In this document: positions 29,425 to 38,168 of the stretch, piece after piece
Layout of the letters: each line of letters begins with the position of its first letter
How positions within the stretch are numbered: the first letter of the stretch is position 1
DNA from: Nesterenkonia xinjiangensis
Lineage (GTDB): Bacteria; Actinomycetota; Actinomycetes; Actinomycetales; Micrococcaceae
Assembly (NCBI RefSeq): GCF_013410745.1
Contig: NZ_JACCFY010000001.1
Coordinates: forward strand, 186,001-250,000
DNA: 64,000 bases
Direction: 5' to 3'
Made by a program: the position numbers and the translations under genes
Notes under the pieces: generated by a model
Told to the model about the DNA's origin: nothing
Database searches by the model: none
What the model saw: only the letters and a program-made list of their open reading frames with translations

Positions 29425-30402
29425 TCATCGGGCTGGGTGAGGACCTGCGAGAGATCGCACGTAGTCATGGAGCTGGCGAGCAACGCCTGCCATCACTGCC
29501 TCGGCCCCGGGCTGCGCAGCGGCGGTCACTCGGGACTCTGTCAGCGCGGCGATCGCCACCGCTGCACCATCGGCATGCTCCACCACGCCGATCTCGTGAC
29601 GAAGGTTCAACTGCGTGCCGGTCTTCGACGACCAGCGACTCGCATCGGAGGCGAAATCTGGCGTGAGACGGTGACGATGGACGTTCGCGCCCATGAGATC
29701 TCGCATACGACCCGCAACCCAGGGGTCAAGCGATGAGGGGCCTCGTGACGACGGGGAACCTGCCGGCGAGAGGGCTGTCCAGACCGTGTCGAGCATGTCC
29801 ACCAGCCCCCGCGCCGAACCCACATTCGTGCGGTCGACGTCGAACTGCTCAAGTCGGTGACCACCTCCTTCAGTGCGCTTCTCAATCGCCAAGGCATGAG
29901 CCAAATCAGCGTCCTCTGGCGAAAGCACCTCGGCGGGTGTGCGAGTAAGCGGGGAGAGGCCCTCTCGCACAGTGATCGAGCACATGTCCCATCGCCTGAG
30001 GGCAGTCATCACGTCAGGAGGGGTGACCAACCCGAACAGTGCGTCGGCCGCAGCATTGTCGCTGAGCGAGACCGCCAGCGAGAGCGCATCTTCTACGGCG
30101 ATGTCGGCGACGTGCTGAAACCTCGTGATCCCTGTGGGCCCAGGCGTAGTGATGCGCCCAGGCCGAACGTGCAGTCGGCTGGCAGGATCGAGTGTCCCGA
30201 GTCGGATGTTCTCCAGAACTGCCAACCCTAGCGGCACTTTCACCAAGGAGGCCAAGGGCAGCGGCAGATCAGGCTCGACACTGAGCTCCTCGCCGGTCGA
30301 AAGGTCTCTGACGAGGTATGAACCTCTCAGGCCCGCTCGTTCGAGCTGGCCGCGCAGGTCATCTGTCAAAGCCGTGGCGGGTATGTCAGCATTCGTAGGC
30401 AC
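29425..30402 (-). CDS. Serine beta-lactamase-like protein (BlaB type)
   Basis: A 325-residue protein of the class A beta-lactamase/serine-hydrolase fold. It has the active-site triad motifs S52-LV-K55, S114-D-N116 and K260-T-G, but I do not find the omega-loop ExxLN with the deacylating Glu, and there is no signal peptide. This resembles BlaB of Streptomyces cacaoi, a non-hydrolysing penicillin-recognising protein cotranscribed with a LysR activator of bla. The GTG at 30400-30402 is one base after the LysR stop, implying coupling. It is probably a regulatory partner; residual hydrolysis is possible. Confidence 0.75.
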   Translation of the reverse strand: MPTNADIPATALTDDLRGQLERAGLRGSYLVRDLSTGEELSVEPDLPLPLASLVKVPLGLAVLENIRLGTLDPASRLHVRPGRITTPGPTGITRFQHVADIAVEDALSLAVSLSDNAAADALFGLVTPPDVMTALRRWDMCSITVREGLSPLTRTPAEVLSPEDADLAHALAIEKRTEGGGHRLEQFDVDRTNVGSARGLVDMLDTVWTALSPAGSPSSRGPSSLDPWVAGRMRDLMGANVHRHRLTPDFASDASRWSSKTGTQLNLRHEIGVVEHADGAAVAIAALTESRVTAAAQPGAEAVMAGVARQLHDYVRSLAGPHPAR

Positions 30403-30403
30403 A

Positions 30404-31309
30404 CTATGAAGATACGCCGTCCATCGTCGTTTTCGCGTGGCCGACCCCCAGCGCCTGGCCGATCGGCTCACGGAGTGACTCAGCGAGTGCCCCGGGGTCA
30501 CTGCCAGAGACGCCGCGGAGGGCGTACGTGCGTTCGAACGCACCGACAGCGATGGCGCGCCAGTGAAGCCCGAACTCAGTGGCCTGCCGAGACGAACACA
30601 TCACCAGGTCCCCCGAGGCGAGAGTCTCGGTGACAGCGCCGGTCAGGGTCGATGCCAGCTGCACCTGGGAGGGAGCCAATCCGGCTGCGTCTCGGAGGCG
30701 CAGGAAGCGGTCCCGGGTCGTCGCTACGTCGTCCTCGGGCTGCAGCCAGATTCGCCGTGCCACGCCTGCGGGGCTGTGGCGTCGAGCCCTCAACGTATCG
30801 AGATGGACAGGACGGGAGCCTTCATCGTGGCCCGAGGCCAGCCCCAACGGCACAGTCCAGCGTGCTTGATCCGGTGCGACAGCGATGAGCGCGACCTCGA
30901 CGTCGTGGGTGCGCAGTTGTTCAGCCCGGTCGGCGGGGTCTGCCTGGTGCAGGTCCAAGACCACGCCTGCTTCTTTGCTCGTCTTCCCCAATTCCGCGAG
31001 GTCTCTTACTGTGCAGATCGCTGGTACGGCGCATCGTACGGGAGCCTCGCGGGCATGTGCGGCGTCGCGGCGCAAGGAATCGGCAAGGTGGACCAGCCGC
31101 CGGGCTCGGGGCAACAGCTTGACGCCGAAAGGGGTGGGAGCGGCTCGACGACCTGAGCGGTCGATCAGTCGGGCGCCGAGCTCACGTTCCAGAGCGGCGA
31201 CCCGTCGACTGGCAACTGATTGAGGTATCTGGGCCACGGCAGCACCGATCGTGAAGCTGCCCATATCGCTGACGCTGACGAAGGCGCGACAGGCCGCCAA
31301 GAAGTCCAT
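30404..31309 (-). CDS. LysR-family regulator (BlaA/AmpR-like)
   Basis: A 301-residue regulator with an N-terminal winged helix (MDFLAACRAFVSVSDMGSFT, then QIPQSVASRRVAALERELG) and a periplasmic-binding-like effector domain. It is divergent from the lipoprotein beta-lactamase and followed by the BlaB-like gene, the arrangement of bla-blaA-blaB in Streptomyces cacaoi. It probably activates bla in response to beta-lactam or cell-wall fragments. The ATG at 31307-31309 is preferred; a GTG two codons upstream is possible. Confidence 0.83.
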   Translation of the reverse strand: MDFLAACRAFVSVSDMGSFTIGAAVAQIPQSVASRRVAALERELGARLIDRSGRRAAPTPFGVKLLPRARRLVHLADSLRRDAAHAREAPVRCAVPAICTVRDLAELGKTSKEAGVVLDLHQADPADRAEQLRTHDVEVALIAVAPDQARWTVPLGLASGHDEGSRPVHLDTLRARRHSPAGVARRIWLQPEDDVATTRDRFLRLRDAAGLAPSQVQLASTLTGAVTETLASGDLVMCSSRQATEFGLHWRAIAVGAFERTYALRGVSGSDPGALAESLREPIGQALGVGHAKTTMDGVSS

Positions 31310-31320
31310 ACCCACATCGT

Positions 31321-31365
31321 ATGCCGTTTCAGCATCATTATGGTGCTTTCGTGCTTGGACGGCAT
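31321..31365. promoter_or_regulatory. Candidate LysR operator between the regulator and bla
   Basis: Nested dyads: ATGCCGT (31321-31327) with ACGGCAT (31359-31365), and AGCA-9-TGCT (31331-31347). The second has the spacing of LysR T-N11-A sites. It lies in the 129-bp divergent region. Confidence 0.5.
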
Positions 31366-31438
31366 GAGACCTCGTACTGCACGCTGAAAATCGCTCGATC
31401 CGCATCTCGCTGATCAGTTGAACCCGTAAGGAGACCCC

Positions 31439-32350
31439 ATGACTTCCCCCAGCCTTCGACGCCTCAGTGCTTTCGGCATGTTCGCGCCTGTGGCGTTTCT
31501 GATGGCCGCATGTTCTGGCGCCGCACCCGACGACGCCACCTCGTCGGCGAGTCCTTCCCCAGAGCAGACACCGATCGTGGACAGTTTCGAGGAGCTGGAG
31601 TCGCGTTTCGATGCCACCCTCGGCGTCTATGCCGTTGACACCGCTACCGGTGAAGAAGTGACCTGGCGTGAGGATGAGCGGTTCGCCTATACCTCCACGA
31701 TCAAGGCGATCGCCGCTGGCGCGGTCCTGGACGACGTCGGCGTCGCCGGACTCGAGACAGAGATTCCCGTCGAGGAAGAGGACATCGTGCCCCACTCTCC
31801 GATCACCGAGAACCATGTCGGTCAGACGATGACTCTCGGAGAGATCGCCGAGGCCGCTGTGACGGTGAGTGACAACGCGGCTGCCAACTTCCTCTTCGAT
31901 GCGCTCGGCGGTCCTGGCCAGCTCGACGCTGCCCTGGCGGATTTGGGCGATGACGTCACTGAGGTGGTACGTCGTGAGCCCGATCTCAATGAGGCGACTC
32001 CAGGTGATGACCGGGATACCACCACGGCTCGTGCGATCACAGGCGATCTGCGGGAGTACCTCTTCGGCACGGTCTTGGATGACGAGGAGAAGTCTCAGCT
32101 CGGCGAGTGGTTGATCGACAGTGAAACCGGCGGCACTCTCATCCGCGCCAATCTTCCTTCCGACTGGACCATCGGGGACAAATCTGGAAACGGCGGCTAT
32201 GCGAGTCGCGGCAACGTCGCGGTGATCTGGCCTACCGATGGTGATCCGATCGTGATGGCGGTCCTGTCCTCACGCGATGAAGCGGACGCCGAACACGATG
32301 ACCAACTCATCGCCGAGGCAGCCGAGGTGGCCATCTCCCAGCTTCGCTGA
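31439..32350 (+). CDS. bla: Class A beta-lactamase, probable lipoprotein
   Basis: A 303-residue secreted serine beta-lactamase hydrolysing penicillin-type beta-lactams. The signal peptide ends at Cys25 (LMAAC, a slightly atypical lipobox). Class A motifs: S86-TI-K89 (Ambler 70/73), S144-D-N146, REPDLN with the deacylating E180 and N184, and K248-S-G250 (KSG in place of KTG). Acidic residues are frequent, fitting a salt-tolerant exported enzyme. Base composition looks lower in GC than the neighbouring housekeeping genes. Confidence 0.92.
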   Translation: MTSPSLRRLSAFGMFAPVAFLMAACSGAAPDDATSSASPSPEQTPIVDSFEELESRFDATLGVYAVDTATGEEVTWREDERFAYTSTIKAIAAGAVLDDVGVAGLETEIPVEEEDIVPHSPITENHVGQTMTLGEIAEAAVTVSDNAAANFLFDALGGPGQLDAALADLGDDVTEVVRREPDLNEATPGDDRDTTTARAITGDLREYLFGTVLDDEEKSQLGEWLIDSETGGTLIRANLPSDWTIGDKSGNGGYASRGNVAVIWPTDGDPIVMAVLSSRDEADAEHDDQLIAEAAEVAISQLR

Positions 32351-32376
32351 CGATGCTCCACGTTCTGTCCCACGAA

Positions 32377-32418
32377 CCTCGCCGAGGTGGGTTCTGGCTT
32401 CGGCCTGCCTCGGCGAGG
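32377..32418. terminator. Candidate terminator of bla
   Basis: 11-bp arms CCTCGCCGAGG and CCTCGGCGAGG with a 20-nt loop, 27 bp after the bla stop. No U-tract. Confidence 0.5.
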
Positions 32419-32498
32419 ACGCTGTCGCAAGAACCTGCGCCGATTCTCGGTATGGCCCGCGGCTATACACCGACCACCTGAACTGCTTCTCGAGACAG

Positions 32499-32560
32499 GC
32501 AGAAGCCCTCCTCACTGCTTCTGCGAGCGTCTCCCATGTCCGGGGTCTCCATCCTTGATG
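32499..32560. repeat. 62-bp repeat, copy 2 (right flank of the bla island)
   Basis: Same orientation as the copy at 29137-29198. It keeps the GCAGAAGC/GCTTCTGC hairpin and the identical 10-nt loop; outside the element the two flanks differ. Confidence 0.85.
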
Positions 32561-33011
32561 TGCTGGTTCTGTCGCCGGGGCGTGACGCAGGATCCCCTGA
32601 AGAAGAACTACAGCCCCCAGCAACTCACTCCGGCTGCGTCACAAGTTCCCCGCACCTGACGAGATCGCCCGGCACCGCGCGTCTCGACGTTGATGGTCAC
32701 CCCGACGAGTCAGTCGCCTGAACCGCGGAATCAGCGACGGCCCTCGAGGTTAGTCATCACGAGCCTGAGAAGTCGACGCGAAGAACTGAACTGACAACAT
32801 CGTCAAGATGGATGATGGAACAATGGACGCTGACGCTCTCGAGGACACTCGACTGGGGCTCGGTACATTGCGGACCCCAGGGGGCGAAGAACCGGCGCAG
32901 AAAGTCCGGATGCCACGCACCTGATGGGCGTCGAGCTTCGCTTCGAAGATGACGACACCCCCGGCGGAACCGTCTCACGCATGGGATGACAGATACCGAA
33001 AGGTAAGCATC

Positions 33012-33755
33012 ATGAATCGTATTTCAGACCAGGACTGGCTTCCCCGTGCCGGCCTCGGCGTGACCGCCCTGGCGGCTCTGACCCTCACTGGCTGCGCTTC
33101 CGGTGAGGATCTTGAGCTCGAAGACGACGAATCGACGAGCCACGACGAAGGTGCCGAGGAGGCTGGGGAGACCGCCGATCCCCAGGGCGCCGCTGATGAG
33201 GATGGCGCAGGGGTCGACGAAGAAGACCTGGATGCTGATCCCACGGGTGCGGCTGAAGGCGATGGGGACGCCCCCGAAGAGGACGACACCGCATCAGCCG
33301 GGCCGCTCGACCCCGACGACGCCATCGAGGCCATTGCCTACGAGGTGCCGGGAGAGAGCAGCTCCACGATCGACGTCGGCCTCCATGATCTGCGTGTCGA
33401 GGATGACGTGATGCTGCTGGAGCTCTCATTCACAGGGGATTTCGCCGGCGACGACGCCAAGAACATCTACACCATGTTCAGCAGAACTGCTGTCTACCCA
33501 GAACTGAACGACCGGGAGAACCTCACGCAGTACACCGTGATCGGCGACAGTCACAACCGATGGGCGACGGATTCCACCAACTCAGGAGTTCAGTACGAGA
33601 GTGGCCAGACCGCACCCTATTGGGCCTATTACCCAGCGCCGGTGGATGATATCGAAACCATCGCCGTCACAGTCGTCCCCGGCGCAGTGGAGTTCGAGGA
33701 CGTGGAGATCGACTGGGACGGGAATGAGCATTCCGATGTCGAGGATGGTGAGTGA
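33012..33755 (+). CDS. Acidic lipoprotein, partner of an OmpA-domain protein (copy 1)
   Basis: A 247-residue lipoprotein (lipobox LTGC, Cys28) with a long Asp/Glu-rich linker and a C-terminal domain from about residue 95 that I do not recognise. The domain shares with the protein at 57187-57876 the motifs GLHDLRVEDDVMLLELSF, LNDRENLTQYTV, YWAYYPAPVDD and PGAVEFEDVEI. It probably sits on the outer face of the membrane. The ATG at 33012 follows GAAAGG. The stop overlaps the start of the OmpA-domain gene (ATGA). The function is unknown. Confidence 0.8.
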   Translation: MNRISDQDWLPRAGLGVTALAALTLTGCASGEDLELEDDESTSHDEGAEEAGETADPQGAADEDGAGVDEEDLDADPTGAAEGDGDAPEEDDTASAGPLDPDDAIEAIAYEVPGESSSTIDVGLHDLRVEDDVMLLELSFTGDFAGDDAKNIYTMFSRTAVYPELNDRENLTQYTVIGDSHNRWATDSTNSGVQYESGQTAPYWAYYPAPVDDIETIAVTVVPGAVEFEDVEIDWDGNEHSDVEDGE

Positions 33756-34336
33756 CGATGACTGCACAGACATCCGGCCTGCGCGTCCTGCCCCTCCTGA
33801 CCGCCTGGGCCGTCACCGGCCTGCTATCTGTCAGCTCCTTGCCGGCAGCTGCGGCGCAGATGGACGACCACGAGCCTCCGCCCGAGCCCGAGGGCGGAGT
33901 TTCACAAGGGGACCTCGATGCGTCGATCCATGTCTGGGACGTCACAGACAACATCATCGATTTGGGGCAGAACGAGGACGAGGATGACGTCGTCGTCCTC
34001 GAGACCGACCTCCTCTTCGCCTCCAATGCGTGGGAGCTGACGAACAGGGCCAGCGCGCGGATCACTGAGCTCATCGAGGAGATCCCCGAGGGAGCCTCGG
34101 TAGAGGTACAGGGCCACACAGACTCACGCCCGGTGGATGAGGCTCGATACGGCTTCGACAACCAGGAGCTCTCAGAGAACCGTGCGCAGGCGGTGGCCGA
34201 GGTGCTCGAGGAAGGGCGGTCCGACCTCAGCTTGGACGTGGAGGGCTTCGGCGCCTCCGAACCCGCGGTCACCGAAGACCCAGACGACCCCAGCACCTAC
34301 GCCGACAACCGCCGAGTAGAGATCCGCTACAGCTGA
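33752..34336 (+). CDS. Exported OmpA-family peptidoglycan-binding protein (copy 1)
   Basis: A 194-residue protein with a signal peptide (cleavage likely near AAAAQ) and a C-terminal OmpA-like domain. GHTDS (121-125), the peptidoglycan-binding motif N137-x2-LS-x2-RA-x2-V-x3-L152, and NRRVEI (186-191) are all intact. The domain normally grips the diaminopimelate part of peptidoglycan; in a single-membrane bacterium it would bind the wall from outside the membrane. It is translationally coupled to the lipoprotein gene before it. The paralogue is at 56582-57190. Confidence 0.85.
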   Translation: MTMTAQTSGLRVLPLLTAWAVTGLLSVSSLPAAAAQMDDHEPPPEPEGGVSQGDLDASIHVWDVTDNIIDLGQNEDEDDVVVLETDLLFASNAWELTNRASARITELIEEIPEGASVEVQGHTDSRPVDEARYGFDNQELSENRAQAVAEVLEEGRSDLSLDVEGFGASEPAVTEDPDDPSTYADNRRVEIRYS

Positions 34337-34527
34337 GGGGGTACGGGTGGCGGCTTGCCTCGAGATCACCTCTCCGGGAGAGCGTCTGTTCAGCACATCG
34401 TTGCTGGAGTCGGCCTCCGTGCGCCGCGCGTTGAGACGCCGAAAGCTGGCTGGACGGCAGGAAAAGCAGCTCTCTTGATCTGGTCCCGGAGACTGTCAAC
34501 CTCTCCGTCTCCGCTGCCCGGTCACCA

Positions 34528-34977
34528 TCAGCTGATGACGCGTCGCAGCAGCTCTTCCACGATGGGCCGGTCCGCCGGAATCCAGGGGCGATCGAGCAGG
34601 CCGGCAGTCAACGGCGCCCAGTCCAACCGATCATGGTCCTGCAGCGGCCAGGGCTCACCTTCAAGGATCTCACCCAGGTACAGGCGCATCACGGCCGTGC
34701 CGGTGAGCCTCCACCCCAGATCCGGCAGGTATGCCTCGTCCTGTCCGTCGACCTCTTCGCCGAGGGCCACTCGAATGCCGAGCTCCTCAGCGATCTCACG
34801 ATGCACGGCCTCCACCGGGCCCTCCCCCGGCTCCAGCTTGCCGCCCGGGAACTCCCACAGGCGCCTGACCGGCTCCGGCTGGGTCCGTCGGGCGACCAGC
34901 ATCTCAGCGGGGCCGCGATCGGGGCGACGGATCAGTGCCGCCGCGACGATGGTCTTGACCTGAAGCGCCGATCTCAC
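34528..34977 (-). CDS. MutT-like Nudix hydrolase
   Basis: A 149-residue Nudix protein, probably an 8-oxo-dGTP or related nucleotide pyrophosphatase. The Nudix box is complete: GGKLEPGEGPVEAVHREIAE then ELGI. The start is GTG, overlapping the stop of the SRPBCC gene (GTGA). The exact substrate is not readable. Confidence 0.88.
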   Translation of the reverse strand: MRSALQVKTIVAAALIRRPDRGPAEMLVARRTQPEPVRRLWEFPGGKLEPGEGPVEAVHREIAEELGIRVALGEEVDGQDEAYLPDLGWRLTGTAVMRLYLGEILEGEPWPLQDHDRLDWAPLTAGLLDRPWIPADRPIVEELLRRVIS

Positions 34978-35525
34978 ACTGACTCGGCCAGCGTCTTCAG
35001 CCGACTGATCGACGCGGCGAGCATGTCCGCCGAGGTGCTGCGGGCTCGCTCGACGCGGGCCGGGTCGGTGAGCTGCGACCAGTCATAGGTGTGCGTCACC
35101 TCCACTGCGCCCGACGGCAGCGTGGCAAGCGACCAGCGCCAGAGGTGTCCGGCCGGCGGCTCCCCCATGGTGGCGGGCTTCCAGGCGACGAGCTCACCTT
35201 CGAGGAACTCCACCACGTGGTTCTCCCGCGTCTTGCCGTTGGTGAGCGTCATGCGGAAGACGTCACCCACCCCGGTGACACGCTGGTCCCGCTCAGCGTG
35301 GGAGAGGTTGCTGTTGCCGTCCCACTCGGCCTGCCGTGCCGGGTCGGCGATGAGTTCGAAGATCGCGGAGGCAGGAGCGTCGATGACGTCGTGGGCGGTC
35401 ACGACGCGCCCGCAGTGGTCTGGATCGTAGGCCAGGTCCTCGGCACCGTTCTCCCCATAGGCGGCACACTCACGTGGCGCCCCGGGGACTCCGCCGTCTC
35501 TGTCAGCACGCTGTTCTGCGCTCAT
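34974..35525 (-). CDS. SRPBCC (START-like) family protein
   Basis: A 183-residue protein of the polyketide-cyclase/START fold: VTAHDVIDAPASAIFELIAD begins the fold, DPARQAEWDG follows, and it ends with a helix ADMLAASISRLKTLAE. Such proteins bind hydrophobic ligands; none is indicated. The ATG at 35523-35525 has TACTCT 7 bp upstream (leaderless type). It is upstream of and coupled to the Nudix gene, and divergent from the GNAT gene. Confidence 0.8.
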   Translation of the reverse strand: MSAEQRADRDGGVPGAPRECAAYGENGAEDLAYDPDHCGRVVTAHDVIDAPASAIFELIADPARQAEWDGNSNLSHAERDQRVTGVGDVFRMTLTNGKTRENHVVEFLEGELVAWKPATMGEPPAGHLWRWSLATLPSGAVEVTHTYDWSQLTDPARVERARSTSADMLAASISRLKTLAESV

Positions 35526-35566
35526 GGGATCCAGAGTACGCGAAGCGATCGGTAAGGTGTCGGCCC

Positions 35567-36148
35567 ATGGGAGATTTTGACGAGCTGAGGACCTGGGCCG
35601 CAGGCTTGCTGAGGGGAGAGGTAGCGGCACTGCGCGCCACCGTTGCTGAGGACCTTCCGATCCTCGCTGAATGGTGGAATCAGCCTGATGTCGCCCTGTT
35701 CCAACAGCCCCGGATCGTCCAGCAGCCCCGCGCACAGGTGGAGGAACTCTTCACCACGTGGTCGCGGAACGACTCTCCGGGCGCCGTCGGCTACACCGTG
35801 ACCCGCGCCCACGACGGCGAAGTGGCCGGTCACGTCTCTCTGCACAGCCTCACCGTCCCCGCCCGGATCGCGACGCTGGGGATCGTGCTCGGTCCCCCGG
35901 CCCAAGGGCAAGGACTCGGCGAAGAGGCCGTCAGCCTCATGCTGCGCCTGGCCTTCGATGAGATGGGTGCCAGGAAAGTCGAGTTGAAGGTCTTCTCCTT
36001 CAACGATCGTGCGAAGCGCCTCTACGACAAGCTCGGGTTCTGCGTCGAGGGGCGCCGCCGCGAAGCCGTCCTGCACGGGGGCCGATTCCATGACGAGATC
36101 TCCATGGGTCTGCTGGAGCCGGAGTATCGGGCCTGGTCGCAAGACTGA
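35567..36148 (+). CDS. GNAT-family N-acetyltransferase (RimJ/RimL-like)
   Basis: A 193-residue acetyltransferase. The acetyl-CoA loop is GPPAQGQGLGEEAVSLML (Q-x-x-G-x-G form) and AKRLYDKLGFCVEGRRRE is the C-terminal motif B. It resembles aminoacyl or small-molecule acetyltransferases of the RimJ/L type. TAAGGT lies 8 bp before the ATG and may serve as a -10 box. Confidence 0.87.
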   Translation: MGDFDELRTWAAGLLRGEVAALRATVAEDLPILAEWWNQPDVALFQQPRIVQQPRAQVEELFTTWSRNDSPGAVGYTVTRAHDGEVAGHVSLHSLTVPARIATLGIVLGPPAQGQGLGEEAVSLMLRLAFDEMGARKVELKVFSFNDRAKRLYDKLGFCVEGRRREAVLHGGRFHDEISMGLLEPEYRAWSQD

Positions 36149-36364
36149 TCCGCGGCTACGCTATTGATGGCCCTGTCGTCGACCACGAGGTGACCGGTGA
36201 AGTCCTGACGTCTGAGACCTGCGCAGTCCAGCCGCCGTCGTGCGGCGTGGCCACTGTGCTCTCTGACGGATCAGCACTTCACAGAACAGCCCGCTGACTC
36301 GACCGCCACTTCACTGTGCAGCGTCTCCACGCATCCCCACCCCTGCGTCCTCTGGAGACCACAC

Positions 36365-37966
36365 ATGTTGCATCCCACCGGTGCCGTCACCTGCACCGAC
36401 CTCATCTTCCGCCATGCCGACGGCACATCCGTCCTGGACGGCGTCACCTTCAGCCTCGGCCCGGGCCGGCATGGCATCGTCGGCGACAACGGCTCCGGTA
36501 AAACGACCCTGCTGGGGCTGATCGCCGGGGAGCTGAGATCCACGTCGGGCACCGCCCACGTGGTGGGCGAGCTCGCCAGCCTGCCGCAGGACCCCGCACC
36601 GGATCCGCACCGCCCCGTGGCCGAGCTGCTCGGGGTCGCTGACACGTTCACCGCGCTCCGCCGCATCGAGGCAGGCTCCGTCGCCGTCGAGGACTTCGAG
36701 ACCGTCGGCGACGACTGGGACCTCGACGAACGGCTGACCGCCTCACTCGCCCGCGTCGGACTGGAGGGCATCGACCTCGACCGTCCGTCCGGGACGCTCT
36801 CCGGTGGGGAGCTGATGCTGCTCAGCCTCACCGGCCTGCTCCTGCGGCGACCCGATGTCCTGCTGCTCGACGAACCGACGAACAACCTCGACGCACAGAC
36901 CCGGAGCCGGGTCCACGACGTCGTCGCGACCTTCCCCGGGACGCTGCTGGTGGTCAGCCACGACCGCACGCTCCTGGAGAGGCTCGACGCGATCGGGGAG
37001 GTCCGCGACGGCGGGGTCCGTTGGTTCGGGGGCGGACTGTCCTTCTACGAAGACGTGGTCGCCGCGGAGCAGGAGGCTGCCGCCCAGGCGGTGGCCACAG
37101 CCCGTTCTGATGCCAGACGTCAGCAGCGGGATCTCGTCACCCAGCACGTGAAACAGGCACGCCGGGACCGCCAAGGTCGCAAGAAGGCGGACAGCCTGCC
37201 TCCCATCGTGGCCCATGCGTACCGGCGACGAGCCGAAGAGTCCGCAGGACGCCTGCGGACCATGCACGAAGGCCGACTCGAGGACGCCCGCGAACACCTG
37301 CAGGAGGCCGAACGGCGTGTGCGCCATGATGCCGAGATCCGCATCGACCTGCCCGATACCGCAGTGCCCGCCCAGCGGGACGTGCTGCGTGCCCGAGGAC
37401 TCCGTGCGCCCCATGGCTCCACGGCCCTGGAACTGGCGATGCGCGGCCCCGAGCGGGTGGCCCTCACCGGCCCCAACGGCGTGGGGAAGACGTCCCTGCT
37501 GCGCTGCCTCACCGGACAACAACCAGCCCTGTCCGGGGAGGCGGAGATCCTGGTGCCTCACCGGCTGCTGCCGCAGAACCTCCACGTGCTCGACCCGGCG
37601 CTGAGCGTGCTGGAGAACGTGCAGCGGGCGGCTCCGGAGACGGACCCGACCCGGATCCGCCACCAACTGGCCCTGTTCCTGCTGCGGGGCGACGCCGTCC
37701 ACCAGCCGGCCGGCAGCCTCTCCGGAGGCGAACGCTGGCGGGCCACGCTGGCCAGCATGTTGCTGGCCGAACCGGCGCCGCAGCTGCTGATCCTCGATGA
37801 ACCCACCAACAACCTGGACTTCGCCAGCGTGCGGCACCTGATCCAATCCCTGCAGGCCCATCACGGCGCACTGCTGGTGGTCAGCCACGACGAGCACTTT
37901 CTCGACCAGCTCGACCTGGACCGCCGCATCGCCCTCACCGGCACGAAGGAGCCACCCGATGCCTGA
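36365..37966 (+). CDS. ABC-F family ATPase (ribosome-associated, possible antibiotic protection)
   Basis: A 533-residue protein with two ABC ATPase domains and no membrane segments, the ABC-F layout. First Walker A GDNGSGKTT (near residue 40) and signature LSGGE with LLLDEPTNNLD; second GPNGVGKTS, LSGGERWRA and ILDEPTNNLD. The linker between the domains is rich in Arg, Gln and Glu and charged, as expected for insertion at the ribosomal E site. ABC-F proteins either tune translation or protect ribosomes from drugs; the subfamily is not decidable here. The ribosome site GGAGA is clear. A possible 13-codon reading frame lies at 36256-36297 in the leader. Confidence 0.87.
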   Translation: MLHPTGAVTCTDLIFRHADGTSVLDGVTFSLGPGRHGIVGDNGSGKTTLLGLIAGELRSTSGTAHVVGELASLPQDPAPDPHRPVAELLGVADTFTALRRIEAGSVAVEDFETVGDDWDLDERLTASLARVGLEGIDLDRPSGTLSGGELMLLSLTGLLLRRPDVLLLDEPTNNLDAQTRSRVHDVVATFPGTLLVVSHDRTLLERLDAIGEVRDGGVRWFGGGLSFYEDVVAAEQEAAAQAVATARSDARRQQRDLVTQHVKQARRDRQGRKKADSLPPIVAHAYRRRAEESAGRLRTMHEGRLEDAREHLQEAERRVRHDAEIRIDLPDTAVPAQRDVLRARGLRAPHGSTALELAMRGPERVALTGPNGVGKTSLLRCLTGQQPALSGEAEILVPHRLLPQNLHVLDPALSVLENVQRAAPETDPTRIRHQLALFLLRGDAVHQPAGSLSGGERWRATLASMLLAEPAPQLLILDEPTNNLDFASVRHLIQSLQAHHGALLVVSHDEHFLDQLDLDRRIALTGTKEPPDA

Positions 37967-38168
37967 GCCGCGGCACCTGAGTTCACCGTCGACCTGCCGA
38001 CGAGGGGTCGCCTTCGCCATGATTCCGTTCTTGCAGGAAGTCGACTCATCATTAACACAACAGAAACATTATTGAATCACTTAGCTTAAGCAGTTTTGCC
38101 ATGATGGAGCGGTCGCTGCATCGGCGGCGACCTCCACAGAAATGATCCCTGATGAAAGGTGCCGCACC

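Larger units (their letters stand above)
32351..33011. other. Gene-free stretch after bla
   Basis: It holds a hairpin (32377-32418), repeat copy 2, and about 450 bp without a supported gene. A 38-codon frame from 32809 has no recognised content or ribosome site. The last part carries the GAAAGG site of the next gene. Confidence 0.6.
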
